Below are positions 16,163 through 24,496 of a stretch of 64,000 bases of DNA, in pieces (position 1 is the stretch's first letter; each line of letters begins with the position of its first letter). The position numbers were made by a program, and so were the translations under genes. Source of the DNA: Bradyrhizobium sp. Tv2a-2 (GTDB lineage Bacteria; Pseudomonadota; Alphaproteobacteria; Rhizobiales; Xanthobacteraceae); NCBI RefSeq assembly GCF_000472425.1, contig NZ_AXAI01000016.1, positions 124,001 to 188,000 of the forward strand. The letters run 5' to 3'. The notes beneath the pieces were generated by a model. It did not search any database. It was not told the DNA's origin and saw only the letters and a list, made by a program, of their open reading frames with translations.

Positions 16163-17453
16163 TCGCTAGCGGCCGATTGGCGGTTTCCGGCGCCATCGCG
16201 ATGAACGGCAGTCCGACGATATAGATCAGCGAGAGCAGCGAGATCGCGAGCGGATAGCTGCCGGTCGCCGCGGCCAGCGCGCCGATCAAGGTCGGCCCGG
16301 CGGCACCCAGCACACGTCCCAGGCTGAACGCAAAGCCGGAACCCGCGCCCCGCAGCGCCGAGGGAAACATTTCAGGCAGCCAGATCGTGAACAGGCCGAA
16401 TACACCGTTGGTAAAGAAGCCAAGCACCGGCAGCAGCGCCATGAACAGCGTCAGATTGTCGAGACGCGAAATGGCGACCTCGTAGCTCACCACGACTGAG
16501 ACGAGCGAGCCCAGGAAGAACAGCAGCGCCGTCCGGCGGCGGCTGCGCAGCGCGCCGGTGATCCACGGCATCAAAAGACATCCGATCAGAGTGCCGACAT
16601 TGGTGATCAGCCCGGCGACCGCGCCCATCTGCTGCGCATGCGCGGGCGTGGCGCCGGCCGCCGTGAGCTTGGTGATGATCACGGTCGGCGCCCAAAAATT
16701 CGAGGACCACAGACCGAAGATGATGCAGGCCATCATCAGCGCTGCCGCCCATGTCGTCTTCGCCTGATCCCCGGCGAACAGGTCAGAGAATTTTGGCCTG
16801 ACAGCCTCGACCGATCGCTGCCGCGCCGGTTCCGGAATGCTGGTGCGCAAGTAGATGGTCAAAAGCGCGGGAAGGATGCCGAGGAAGAACATGCCGCGCC
16901 AGCCGAAATAGCTGCCGCCGACCAGGGTCACCAAGGCTGCCAGGAACAATCCGGTCGGAGTTGCCGTGTGCAGCCAGCCGGCCAGCCGCACGCGGGTATG
17001 CTCGGGGACGGATTCGTGCAGCAGCGGCGTCCCCGCGGCCCATTCGCCACCGATGCCGAAGCCGGCGAGAAAGCGGAAGAGGCCGAACATGACGATGCCG
17101 GTGGACAGGCCGCACAGCGCGGTGAAGATCGAATAGATCAGGACGGTCCAGCACATTATGCGGACACGCCCATAGCGATCGGCCGCAACGCCCCACAGCA
17201 TGGAGCCGGCCCAGCCCAGCATGAAGATCGAAAACAACAGGCCGCCATAAATCCCGATATTGGCGCGGCTGGCCTCGATGCCGCTCGCCGGCAGCAAGTC
17301 GCTCAAGGCGGCGACGAGGATGTAGCCATAGATGGAGGAGTCGAAGCCATCGAGCATCCAGCCGAGCCAGGTGGCCCAGAACACTTTTCGGGGCGAGACC
17401 GCTCCCGCTTGCGCAACAGATCCAGCGGTCGCGTGCGCGACGATCTCAGCCAT
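16158..17453 (-). CDS. MFS transporter, aromatic acid/sugar-acid type symporter
   Basis: The start at 17453 follows TTGGGAGGAATC and gives 431 residues with 12 predicted membrane helices. It shows the aromatic acid:H+ symporter-like start WATWLGWMLDGFDSSIYGYI, with the Asp-Gly-(F/Y)-Asp motif of helix 1, and the A-motif GVAADRYGRVRIM between helices 2 and 3. Later come GFGIGGEWAAGTPLLHE and the second-half motif LRSRRRTALLFF. DGFD transporters of this type (PcaK, BenK, ShiA and relatives) import benzoates and similar acids, which fits the nearby CYP199-like enzyme. Its promoter faces the AmiC-like gene across a 246-base gap. Confidence 0.88.
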   Translation of the reverse strand: MAEIVAHATAGSVAQAGAVSPRKVFWATWLGWMLDGFDSSIYGYILVAALSDLLPASGIEASRANIGIYGGLLFSIFMLGWAGSMLWGVAADRYGRVRIMCWTVLIYSIFTALCGLSTGIVMFGLFRFLAGFGIGGEWAAGTPLLHESVPEHTRVRLAGWLHTATPTGLFLAALVTLVGGSYFGWRGMFFLGILPALLTIYLRTSIPEPARQRSVEAVRPKFSDLFAGDQAKTTWAAALMMACIIFGLWSSNFWAPTVIITKLTAAGATPAHAQQMGAVAGLITNVGTLIGCLLMPWITGALRSRRRTALLFFLGSLVSVVVSYEVAISRLDNLTLFMALLPVLGFFTNGVFGLFTIWLPEMFPSALRGAGSGFAFSLGRVLGAAGPTLIGALAAATGSYPLAISLLSLIYIVGLPFIAMAPETANRPLAR

Positions 17454-17699
17454 GATTCCTCCCAAGAATTTGCCGGGAATTTTTGTTGTTCGGTGAGTAA
17501 CTATGTCAGCTATGGACTGGCGCGGCATCTGTCGCAAACCGCATGGCCGCATCCGATCGCGGAATACCGCCGCAGCACGGCGCTGCCGCGCCCTGCGAGC
17601 GCCCGACAAGCCGAAGGAGTTGCCAATGCATCGGCGAGCCGCGATACTCGCCGGTTCATGGCGATGCACGTACTGCACGGCAGCATTGGAGTGACTTCG

Positions 17700-18878
17700 A
17701 TGACGACGACGGTGCCGCACGCAAAACAATCCGACCGGGAGGTCTGGCGCGTCGGCGTGCTGTTTTCACGCAGCGGATTGATGGCCGTGACCGAGTCCGA
17801 GCATTTCTTCGGCACGGCCTTGGCGATCGAGGAGATCAATCGTGCCGGCGGCATTCTCGGGCGCGAGATCGAAGTCATCGCCTACGATCCGGGCTCCGCT
17901 CCGGAGACCTATCGCAAAATGGCCGACCGGCTGCTGACCGAAGATGGCGCATCGGTCATCTTCGGCTGCTCGACCTCGGCCGAACGTAAGGCCGTGCTTC
18001 CGGCCATCGAACGGCGCAACGGGCTGTTGTGGTACCCCTCGCTCTATGAGGGCTTTGAGTATTCCCCGAACGTGATCTACACCGGCGCCTGCCCCAATCA
18101 GAACAGCTTTCCCCTCGCCGAATACATCGTTCGCAAATACGGTCCGCGCGTCTACCTGATCGGCTCGGACTACATCTACCCGCGCGAATCCAACCGCATC
18201 ATGCGCGACCTCGTCGAATCCTATGCGGGACAGGTGGCCGGCGAGCAATATGTCTCCATGGAGGCCGGCGACGCCGAACTGGTCCGTGCGATCGAGGCGA
18301 TCCGAGCCCGGTCGCCCGACGTCGTGTTCTCCACCATCGTCGGCCGCACGGCGCAACGCTTCTACCGGCTCTATGCCAGCAGGGGCTTCGATCCTGCTCG
18401 GCTGCCGATCGCGAGCCTGACGATGGCGGAAGGCGAGTTGCGCGAGATCGGGCCGCAATATTGTGCCGGGCATCTCACCGCGGCGAGCTATTTCGGCTCG
18501 ATCGAGAGCGAGAGCAGCGCCCGCTTCAAGGCGGTGTTCGCCAAGGCCTATGGCCTCGACAGGCCGGTCAGCATGTGGAGCGCGACCGCCTATGCGCAAG
18601 TCAAGCTGTTCGCAAGGGCGCTGACCCAGGCCGGCAGCCTCGATACGCAGCGGCTGGTCGATGCCGCGCAGGGGCTGAGCCTGGACGCTCCGGAAGGCCC
18701 GATCCAGATCGATGCCGACAACAATCATGTCTCGCTGACACCCCGCATCGGGCGTGCGCGCGCAGACGGAGCGTTCGACATTGTCTGGGAGGGCAAAGGC
18801 CCCATCAGGGCGGACCCCTATCTGTCGGTGTCTCCGATCGGCGGCCGATGGTTGACTGAAGAGGCGGCCACCGCATGA
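17700..18878 (+). CDS. amiC: AmiC-like amide/urea-type ligand-binding protein (cytoplasmic sensor)
   Basis: Starting at the ATG at 17700 the protein has 392 residues and no signal peptide (MTTTVPHAKQSDREVWRVGV). It belongs to the AmiC / urea-receptor branch of type I binding proteins: GVLFSRSGLMAVTESEHFFG, INRAGGILGREIEVIAYDPG, GCSTSAERKAVLPAIERRNGLLWYP in two adjoining blocks, and YEGFEYSPNVIYTGACPNQN. In Pseudomonas, AmiC holds the antiterminator AmiR inactive until an amide binds. The four-base overlap with the next gene and the missing export signal both support this sensor role rather than transport. The symbol is by similarity; the ligand is unknown. Confidence 0.85.
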   Translation: MTTTVPHAKQSDREVWRVGVLFSRSGLMAVTESEHFFGTALAIEEINRAGGILGREIEVIAYDPGSAPETYRKMADRLLTEDGASVIFGCSTSAERKAVLPAIERRNGLLWYPSLYEGFEYSPNVIYTGACPNQNSFPLAEYIVRKYGPRVYLIGSDYIYPRESNRIMRDLVESYAGQVAGEQYVSMEAGDAELVRAIEAIRARSPDVVFSTIVGRTAQRFYRLYASRGFDPARLPIASLTMAEGELREIGPQYCAGHLTAASYFGSIESESSARFKAVFAKAYGLDRPVSMWSATAYAQVKLFARALTQAGSLDTQRLVDAAQGLSLDAPEGPIQIDADNNHVSLTPRIGRARADGAFDIVWEGKGPIRADPYLSVSPIGGRWLTEEAATA

Positions 18879-19522
18879 AGCCAGGCGTCCGCCGTCTCAT
18901 CGAGGACCTCAGAGGAGCGCGCGTGCTCGTCATCCATCCGCGCGACAGCGAGGGGGAGGCGCTGATCGACCAGCTCAAGCGCATCGGCTGCAACGTGCGG
19001 GGCGTCTGGCCACCGCCGGCAACGATCCCGCACGACATCGACACCGTCTTTCAGCTGGTCGAAACTTCGGAGGACACGCTGTTCGCCGCGAACGCCAATG
19101 ATCATCCGCTGACACTGGTTGCCATTGTCGATTATGAGAACCCCACGATCCTGAAACGGCTGCTCGATAGCAACGCCCACGGCGTCGTCAACAAGCCGAT
19201 CCGCTCCTTCGGCATCCTGTCATCGCTGGTGCTGGCGCGCTCGCTGCGCGGCTATACGCGGCGGCTGGAAGGCAAGGTGCAGAAGCTCGAGGAGACGCTG
19301 AAAGCACGCCGCGACGTCGACAAGGCCGTCAAGATCCTCGTCGGACTGAAGAAGATTGGCGAGTTCGAGGCCTACGAGCTGATACGCCAACAGGCAACCG
19401 CGCGGCGCCTGACCATGGCGGAGATCGCCGTCTCGATCATCGATGCACAGGAAACGCTTGGCGGGCTTGGTGTTCTCGGCGCAGAGGTGAAGACGCGCGC
19501 CGGCTCACCGGTTGAGCAATAG
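18875..19522 (+). CDS. amiR: AmiR-like ANTAR-domain transcription antiterminator
   Basis: The ATG overlaps the amiC stop (ATGA), giving 215 residues. Residues 1-130 form a pseudo-receiver domain (ARVLVIHPRDSEGEALIDQL) that lacks the phosphorylatable Asp cluster of true response regulators. A coiled coil follows near 128-155 (YTRRLEGKVQKLEETLKARR). The C-terminus is the three-helix ANTAR RNA-binding domain (VDKAVKILVGLKKIGEFEAY, then RLTMAEIAVSII). ANTAR proteins bind nascent leader RNA and prevent terminator formation. A terminator hairpin lies 124 bases downstream, ahead of the hydrolase and transporter genes, which are its probable target. Confidence 0.9.
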   Translation: MKPGVRRLIEDLRGARVLVIHPRDSEGEALIDQLKRIGCNVRGVWPPPATIPHDIDTVFQLVETSEDTLFAANANDHPLTLVAIVDYENPTILKRLLDSNAHGVVNKPIRSFGILSSLVLARSLRGYTRRLEGKVQKLEETLKARRDVDKAVKILVGLKKIGEFEAYELIRQQATARRLTMAEIAVSIIDAQETLGGLGVLGAEVKTRAGSPVEQ

Positions 19523-19645
19523 CGGCCGTTATTTTTTGCAGCCTTCGCTGTTGACTTAGCGCCTCAACTTGAGAACTATCTCGGCCGCACGCGCAGTTTG
19601 TTGCTGGCGTCAATGGCCGGGCGGCCATTTCAAATCCGGCTATGT

Positions 19646-19690
19646 AGCCCTCGGACTGCGTCTCTCGGCGCATTCGGGGGCTTTTTGTTT
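19646..19690 (+). terminator. leader intrinsic terminator between amiR and the hydrolase gene
   Basis: AGCCCTCGGA (19646-19655) pairs with positions 19673-19682 (TTCGGGGGCT) including two G-T wobbles. After a one-base bulge TGCG pairs with CGCA, closing an 8-base loop. TTTTGTTT follows at 19683-19690. This is a classic rho-independent terminator placed about 27 bases before the hydrolase start, inside a co-directional operon. That position fits ANTAR-controlled attenuation rather than an operon end. A small second hairpin (TTTGCG-CAG-CGCAAA, 19689-19703) touches the ribosome-binding site. Confidence 0.75.
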
Positions 19691-19716
19691 TGCGCAGCGC
19701 AAAGGAGTGGCGTGCG

Positions 19717-20604
19717 ATGGATTCGCTTGACCCGAAGACACCGGACACCAAGATCAAGATTGCCTGCATCCAGATGGAGCCGGTGATCGGAAAGGTCGAA
19801 GCCAATGTTGCGCACGGCCTTGCACTGATCAATCGCGCCGCCCAGCTCGGCGCAAAGCTTGTCGTGCTGCCGGAGCTTTCCAATTCCGGCTATGTCTTCA
19901 AGTCGCGCGAGGAAGCCTTCGCCGTGGCGGAGCCCATTCCCGGCGGGCGAACGGTCAAGGCGTGGTGCGAGATCGCGGCCAAGCACAAGCTGCACCTCGT
20001 GGCCGGCATCTGCGAGCGCGATGGTGACAGGCTGTTCAACAGTGCCGTTCTGATCGGCCCCACCGGATACATCGGGACGTTTCGCAAGGTTCACCTCTGG
20101 AACGAGGAGAACCTCTATTTCGAGCCGGGCGACCTCGGCTTTCCGGTGTTTCACACCGCGATCGGCCGCATCGGCATGGCGATCTGCTATGATGGCTGGT
20201 TTCCGGAAAGCTATCGTCTTGCCGCGCTCCAGGGCGCGGACATCGTTTGCGTGCCGACGAATTGGGTACCGATCCCGGGACAGGCCGAAGGACGCGAGGC
20301 CATGGCCAACATCCTGGCGATGGCCGCAGCCCATTCCAACTCGATTTACATCGCCTGCGCCGATCGCGTGGGGACCGAACGCGGCCAGCCGTTCGAGGGC
20401 CAGAGCCTGATCGTCAGCTTCACCGGTTGGCCGGTCGCCGGTCCCGCGAGCCGTGACAAGGAGGAGATCCTGATTGCGGAAGTCGCGCTCGGCGAGGCGC
20501 GCCGCGCCCGCAACTGGAACGCATTCAACCAGGTCCTGCGCGACCGGCGCTCCGATCTTTATGACGAGATGCTGGGCAGCCGCGTCAAGCGCGGCTGGTA
20601 CTGA
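19717..20604 (+). CDS. carbon-nitrogen hydrolase (nitrilase superfamily amidase)
   Basis: The start is the ATG at 19717, after AAAGGAG, giving 295 residues. The catalytic triad of the superfamily is present: Glu53 in VVLPELSNSGY, Lys124 in TFRKVHLWNEEN, and the nucleophile Cys157 in GMAICYDGWFPES. It is most like aliphatic amidases, beta-ureidopropionase and related amide hydrolases rather than true nitrilases, judging from the CYD(G/L)xFPE context. It would release ammonia from an amide or ureido compound in the cytoplasm. Placement behind the amiC-amiR pair and a terminator, and ahead of an ABC importer, argues that its substrate is the imported, sensed molecule. Confidence 0.9.
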   Translation: MDSLDPKTPDTKIKIACIQMEPVIGKVEANVAHGLALINRAAQLGAKLVVLPELSNSGYVFKSREEAFAVAEPIPGGRTVKAWCEIAAKHKLHLVAGICERDGDRLFNSAVLIGPTGYIGTFRKVHLWNEENLYFEPGDLGFPVFHTAIGRIGMAICYDGWFPESYRLAALQGADIVCVPTNWVPIPGQAEGREAMANILAMAAAHSNSIYIACADRVGTERGQPFEGQSLIVSFTGWPVAGPASRDKEEILIAEVALGEARRARNWNAFNQVLRDRRSDLYDEMLGSRVKRGWY

Positions 20605-20643
20605 CGGACTTTGAGCATTGGTAGTCAGAATGGAGGATATCTG

Positions 20644-21795
20644 ATGATTTCGCGAGCTTTTCTCACCTCTCTGGCATTGATAGCGGCGACGGGTTCGGCG
20701 TTGGCGGCCGATCCGATCAGGATCGGTGTGCCGGTCGGTCTCTCCGGTGCAAACTCGGTCGTGGCACCATCGGTCGTTCAATCCGCCGAGCTTGCCGTCG
20801 AGGAGATCAACGCCAAGGGCGGCGTGCTCGGCCGGCCGCTCGCGCTCGACGTCGCCGATGACGGGTCGGGCGCAGCCGGCGCACAGAAGGCGTTCGATGC
20901 GCTGGTGTTCCAGAAAAAAGTGAATGTGCTGATCTCGATGGAAACGAGCGCGGCACGCAATGCGGGCCTGCCGATCGTGGCGCGCGGCAAGACGCCGTTT
21001 ATCTACACCTCGTTCTACGAGGGCAAGTCGTGCAGCCCCTATCTCTATGTGAATGCATGGGTGCCGGAGCAACAGGTGCCGCCGATCGTCGATTACTTCA
21101 ACAAGGAAAAGAAGGCCAAGAGCTATTTCCTGATCGGCTCGGATTACGCCTTCGGCCGAGGCATGCTCGCCTTCACCAAGTCCTACATCGAAAAGACCGG
21201 CGGCAAAGTCGTCGGCGAAGAATACCTCCCGATGGACGGATCGGACTGGACGCCAATCATCTCCAAGCTGAAGGCATCCGGCGCCGACGCGATCATCACC
21301 TCTACAGCAGGTGGCGCGCCCAACGTGACGCTCACCAAGCAACTGCGGGCCGCCGGCGTATCGCTGCCCTATGGCAATCTCGCCGTCGACGAAGGCACCG
21401 CCAAGAGCATGGGTACTGATGCCGCCGGCATCTATATTTCGGCGTCCTATGTGACCGGCATCGACAGCACGGCCAACAAGACGTTCCTGGCAGCGATGAG
21501 CAAGAAATTCGGCGCCGACCTCAAGACGCCGAACGATCTGTCGGTACCGGAATATGAGGCCGTCTATGCCTATAAGGCCGCGGTCGAGAAGGCCGGCGGC
21601 ACGGATCCCCAGAAGGTGCTGGCGGCATTGGCGGACGTGTCGGTCGACGGACCACGTGGAAGCATCAGGATGGACAAGCAGCGGCACGCCCCGCTCACCA
21701 TGTATCTCGGCCAGGTGCAGGCGGACGGCAGCGTGAAAGTGATCCAGAGCTTCCCCAATGTCGATCCGGGTGCGCAGTGCCCGCCGAAGTCGTAA
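20644..21795 (+). CDS. ABC transporter substrate-binding protein, LivJ/amide type
   Basis: The ATG at 20644 follows TGGAGGATATCTG and gives 383 residues with a signal peptide ending ALA near residue 22. The fold markers DPIRIGVPVGLSGANSVV, EEINAKGGVLGRPLALDVAD and YFLIGSDYAFGRGM are those of type I periplasmic receptors. It lies 39 nt after the hydrolase gene and directly ahead of permease genes, so it is the cognate receptor of this importer. It is distinct from the cytoplasmic AmiC-like sensor upstream, though the two may bind related ligands. Confidence 0.92.
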   Translation: MISRAFLTSLALIAATGSALAADPIRIGVPVGLSGANSVVAPSVVQSAELAVEEINAKGGVLGRPLALDVADDGSGAAGAQKAFDALVFQKKVNVLISMETSAARNAGLPIVARGKTPFIYTSFYEGKSCSPYLYVNAWVPEQQVPPIVDYFNKEKKAKSYFLIGSDYAFGRGMLAFTKSYIEKTGGKVVGEEYLPMDGSDWTPIISKLKASGADAIITSTAGGAPNVTLTKQLRAAGVSLPYGNLAVDEGTAKSMGTDAAGIYISASYVTGIDSTANKTFLAAMSKKFGADLKTPNDLSVPEYEAVYAYKAAVEKAGGTDPQKVLAALADVSVDGPRGSIRMDKQRHAPLTMYLGQVQADGSVKVIQSFPNVDPGAQCPPKS

Positions 21796-21852
21796 GCTGA
21801 TGAGGCGCGCGAAACGGCAGACAACGGTTTCGCGCGCTTCGCCGGAACGCGC

Positions 21853-22689
21853 ATGCTGACAATCGCTCTCGATGCCGTCACCACGGCGGCCCTGCTCTTC
21901 ATCATCTCATCCGGTCTTCTGATCGTGTTCGGGGTGATGAAGATCATCAACTTCGCCCACGCCGCCTTCGTGACCGTGGGCGCCTACGCCGCCCTGGTCG
22001 GAACGAGGCTCGGTCTGCCATGGGCGTTGGTTTTGCCGCTTGCGTTTGCCACCGGCGCGGCCTGCGGCGCGCTGACGGAAGCGACCATCGTGCGCCGGCT
22101 TTACCAGCGCCCGCTGGATGCCATTCTCGCGACCTGGGGATTAGGCACCGTCATCGGACAGCTCGTCACGCTGATCTTCGGCCGCGAGGTCCAGTTCGTG
22201 CAGGCGCCGATCACCGGCACGATCGATCTCTTCGGGCTCGACTATTCGGCCTACCGCATCGCAATGATTGCGGCGGCCGTGATCGTCGCCGTGGCGTTCA
22301 CGGGACTGCTCAGCGGCACGCGCCTCGGCCTCTCCACGCGCGCAGTCATCATGAACGAGATGCTCGCGCAAGGGCTGGGCGTCGACAGCTCCCGCGTCCG
22401 GCTCGTCACATTTGCGCTCGGCAGTGGACTTGCCGCGCTGGCCGGCGCCTTGATCACGCCGCTCTCCAGCGTCGATCCGAACATGGGGCTGCCCTGGCTC
22501 ATCAGCGCCTTCATGCTTGTCATGGTCTCGGGCGGATCGCTGCCGACGCTGGCGGTTTCATGCATCGTCCTCGGCGGGCTGCAGGTGATCGTGTCAACCT
22601 TCGTCAATCCCATCCTTGGCGGACTGACCATCGCCATCTGCGCGGCGATCGTGCTGCGCATCCGCCCCGAAGGATTTGCCCGTGCCTGA
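21853..22689 (+). CDS. branched-chain-type ABC transporter permease (LivH-like)
   Basis: This 278-residue inner-membrane permease starts with MLTIALDAVTTAALLFIISSGLLIVFGVMKIINFAHAAF in two adjoining blocks, the LivH signature of a helix followed by NFAHG-like residues. About eight membrane helices follow, and the C-terminus includes LGGLQVIVSTFVNPILGG. It is 57 nt downstream of the receptor gene, and its end overlaps the start of the fused permease-ATPase gene by eight bases. With the LivM half of that protein it should form the membrane channel. Confidence 0.92.
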   Translation: MLTIALDAVTTAALLFIISSGLLIVFGVMKIINFAHAAFVTVGAYAALVGTRLGLPWALVLPLAFATGAACGALTEATIVRRLYQRPLDAILATWGLGTVIGQLVTLIFGREVQFVQAPITGTIDLFGLDYSAYRIAMIAAAVIVAVAFTGLLSGTRLGLSTRAVIMNEMLAQGLGVDSSRVRLVTFALGSGLAALAGALITPLSSVDPNMGLPWLISAFMLVMVSGGSLPTLAVSCIVLGGLQVIVSTFVNPILGGLTIAICAAIVLRIRPEGFARA

Positions 22690-24496
22690 GGCCAATCAAT
22701 TGAGTCCGGCAGTTCCGACAGCGATCGGAGCGTCCGCGACTTTGCGCGCGATGGCGCTGGTCGCGCTGGTGGTCGGCGCCGTCATGCTGGCTCCGCTGAT
22801 GCTCGACACCTACATGCTCAACATTCTGGTCCGCGCCTTTTTCGTCGCGATTGCCGCGATCACGGTCGACATCATGTGGGGTTATTGCGGAACGCTGACT
22901 TTCGGACAGTCCGCTTTCTTCGGCATCGGCGTCTACGCGCTCGCGATCACCTTCACCGAATATGGTTTTGGCCCATGGCAGGCCGTGCTCGCCATCGCAG
23001 CGGCCATCATCGCAGCGGCTGCCGTCGCGGGCTTGACGGGCTGGCTCTCGTTCTATCCGGGCTCGACACCGCTTTATGCGTCGATCGTGTCGCTGGTCGT
23101 GCCGATCGTGCTGGTGCAGATCCTCTACTCCGGCGGGACGTTTACCGGCTCGTCGAGCGGCCTGGTCGGTTTCGAGACCTTCGACCTCGAGTTCGACAAC
23201 TGGTTTCGCCTGGCAGGCCTTGCGCTGGTCGCAACCGCGGTGGTGGCACTGATCATGATGCGCAGCGACACCGGCCGCCTGCTCAAGGCGCTGCGCGACA
23301 ATGACGAACGCTGTACCTATCTCGGCATCAATACCTCGCGCTATCGCATCGTCGTCCTGGTGCTCACCGCCATCGTCGCGTCGCTGGCCGGCTTCGGCTA
23401 CGCCGCCTTTGGTGGGGTTGCCGCGCCCGAGAATGCGAGCTTCACCTTCGGCACACGCCTGATCATCATGGTTGCGCTCGGCGGTCGCGGTACCGTCATC
23501 GGCGCCATTGTCGGCGCGCTCTCGATCGAGGTGGCAAGCGCCTATCTGTCCGGCAGCCTGCCCTATGTCTGGGAGCTGATCATCGGCATCGCGCTGATCA
23601 CGGTCATTCTCGCCTTTCCCGACGGCCTGCTCGGCGTGTTCAAGAGGATCGCTTACGGCGGACGGCCGCTCGAGAACGGCGCGACGGTGCAGCTACGCCC
23701 GATGGCGACCGCGACCGGCACGAAAGCGGAAAGCGGGGTCGCGATCGAGGCGCGGGAGCTCGGGAAACACTTTGGCAGCCTGTCGGTGCTTGACGGCGTG
23801 CAATTCAAGGCCAATCGCGGCGAGCTGTTGAGCCTGGTTGGACCGAACGGCGCCGGCAAGACCACGCTTATTCGTTGCCTGTCGGACGGACGCGAGCGCT
23901 CAAGCGGCTTTGTGGCCATCGCCGGCCATCCGATCGATCATCTGCCGCCGTCCCGAATCGTCAGGTTCGGCCTTGGGCGCAAATTCCAGGCGGCCTCCGT
24001 GTTCGAAACGCTCACGGTGGCCGAGTGCCTGCGGGTCGCACGCACTCATCGCGCCCGGCCCGCGCTGGCCTCGACATCTCCGGTGCTCGAGCTGCCGGCT
24101 GCTGCAATCTCGGTGGTCGAACGTTCCGGCCTTGCGGACCGGCGCGGCGAGGAGGCGCGCAATCTCAGCCATGGCCTGAAGCAGGCGCTGGAGCTTGCGA
24201 TGGTGCTCGCGCTCGAACCGGAGGTGCTGCTGCTGGACGAGCCGACTGCGGGTCTCACGCGTGCCGAACGCCAGGCCTTTGCAGACATCCTGACGTCGCT
24301 GGCCTCGGGCGATCGCCTCTGCATCCTGCTTGTCGAGCACGATCTCGACTTCGTCCGCGACATATCTTCGCGAATCATCGTGCTGCACCAAGGCAGGATC
24401 GCGTTGGACGGCTCAGTGGACGAGGTCGTCGACAGCGAGCTGGTGCGCGAGATTTATACCGGCCAGCAATCCAGCAGCTTGCGGAGTGCATCATGA
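22682..24496 (+). CDS. fused ABC permease-ATPase (LivM-LivG)
   Basis: The start chosen is the GTG at 22682 inside the LivH end, giving 604 residues; a TTG at 22676 is the alternative. Residues about 20-330 are a LivM permease (ITVDIMWGYCGTLTFGQSAFFGIG, split here as ITVDIMWGYCGTLTFG and QSAFFGIG; later GGRGTVIGAIVGAL). Residues about 350-600 are an ATPase with Walker A GPNGAGKTT, signature-region LSHGLKQALELAMVL and Walker B EVLLLDEPTAG. The ABC signature is LSHGLKQ rather than the common LSGGQQR, as in other LivG/UrtD-type proteins. The fusion guarantees equal amounts of both parts. Confidence 0.92.
   Translation: MPEANQLSPAVPTAIGASATLRAMALVALVVGAVMLAPLMLDTYMLNILVRAFFVAIAAITVDIMWGYCGTLTFGQSAFFGIGVYALAITFTEYGFGPWQAVLAIAAAIIAAAAVAGLTGWLSFYPGSTPLYASIVSLVVPIVLVQILYSGGTFTGSSSGLVGFETFDLEFDNWFRLAGLALVATAVVALIMMRSDTGRLLKALRDNDERCTYLGINTSRYRIVVLVLTAIVASLAGFGYAAFGGVAAPENASFTFGTRLIIMVALGGRGTVIGAIVGALSIEVASAYLSGSLPYVWELIIGIALITVILAFPDGLLGVFKRIAYGGRPLENGATVQLRPMATATGTKAESGVAIEARELGKHFGSLSVLDGVQFKANRGELLSLVGPNGAGKTTLIRCLSDGRERSSGFVAIAGHPIDHLPPSRIVRFGLGRKFQAASVFETLTVAECLRVARTHRARPALASTSPVLELPAAAISVVERSGLADRRGEEARNLSHGLKQALELAMVLALEPEVLLLDEPTAGLTRAERQAFADILTSLASGDRLCILLVEHDLDFVRDISSRIIVLHQGRIALDGSVDEVVDSELVREIYTGQQSSSLRSAS

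Noticed and set aside
16638..17699. A long upstream extension of the AmiC-like protein (about 354 more residues).
   Set aside because: It is antisense to the MFS gene, and homology with AmiC starts only after the ATG at 17700.
19523..19645. A pair of ANTAR-type hexaloop hairpins in the amiR-hydrolase leader.
   Set aside because: Candidate loops with A at position 1 and G at position 4 did not have pairing flanks when checked by eye, so only the terminator is claimed.
19630..21687. A 685-codon minus-strand frame opposite the hydrolase and receptor genes.
   Set aside because: The plus strand encodes two proteins with intact active-site and fold motifs; this frame is a by-product of codon bias.
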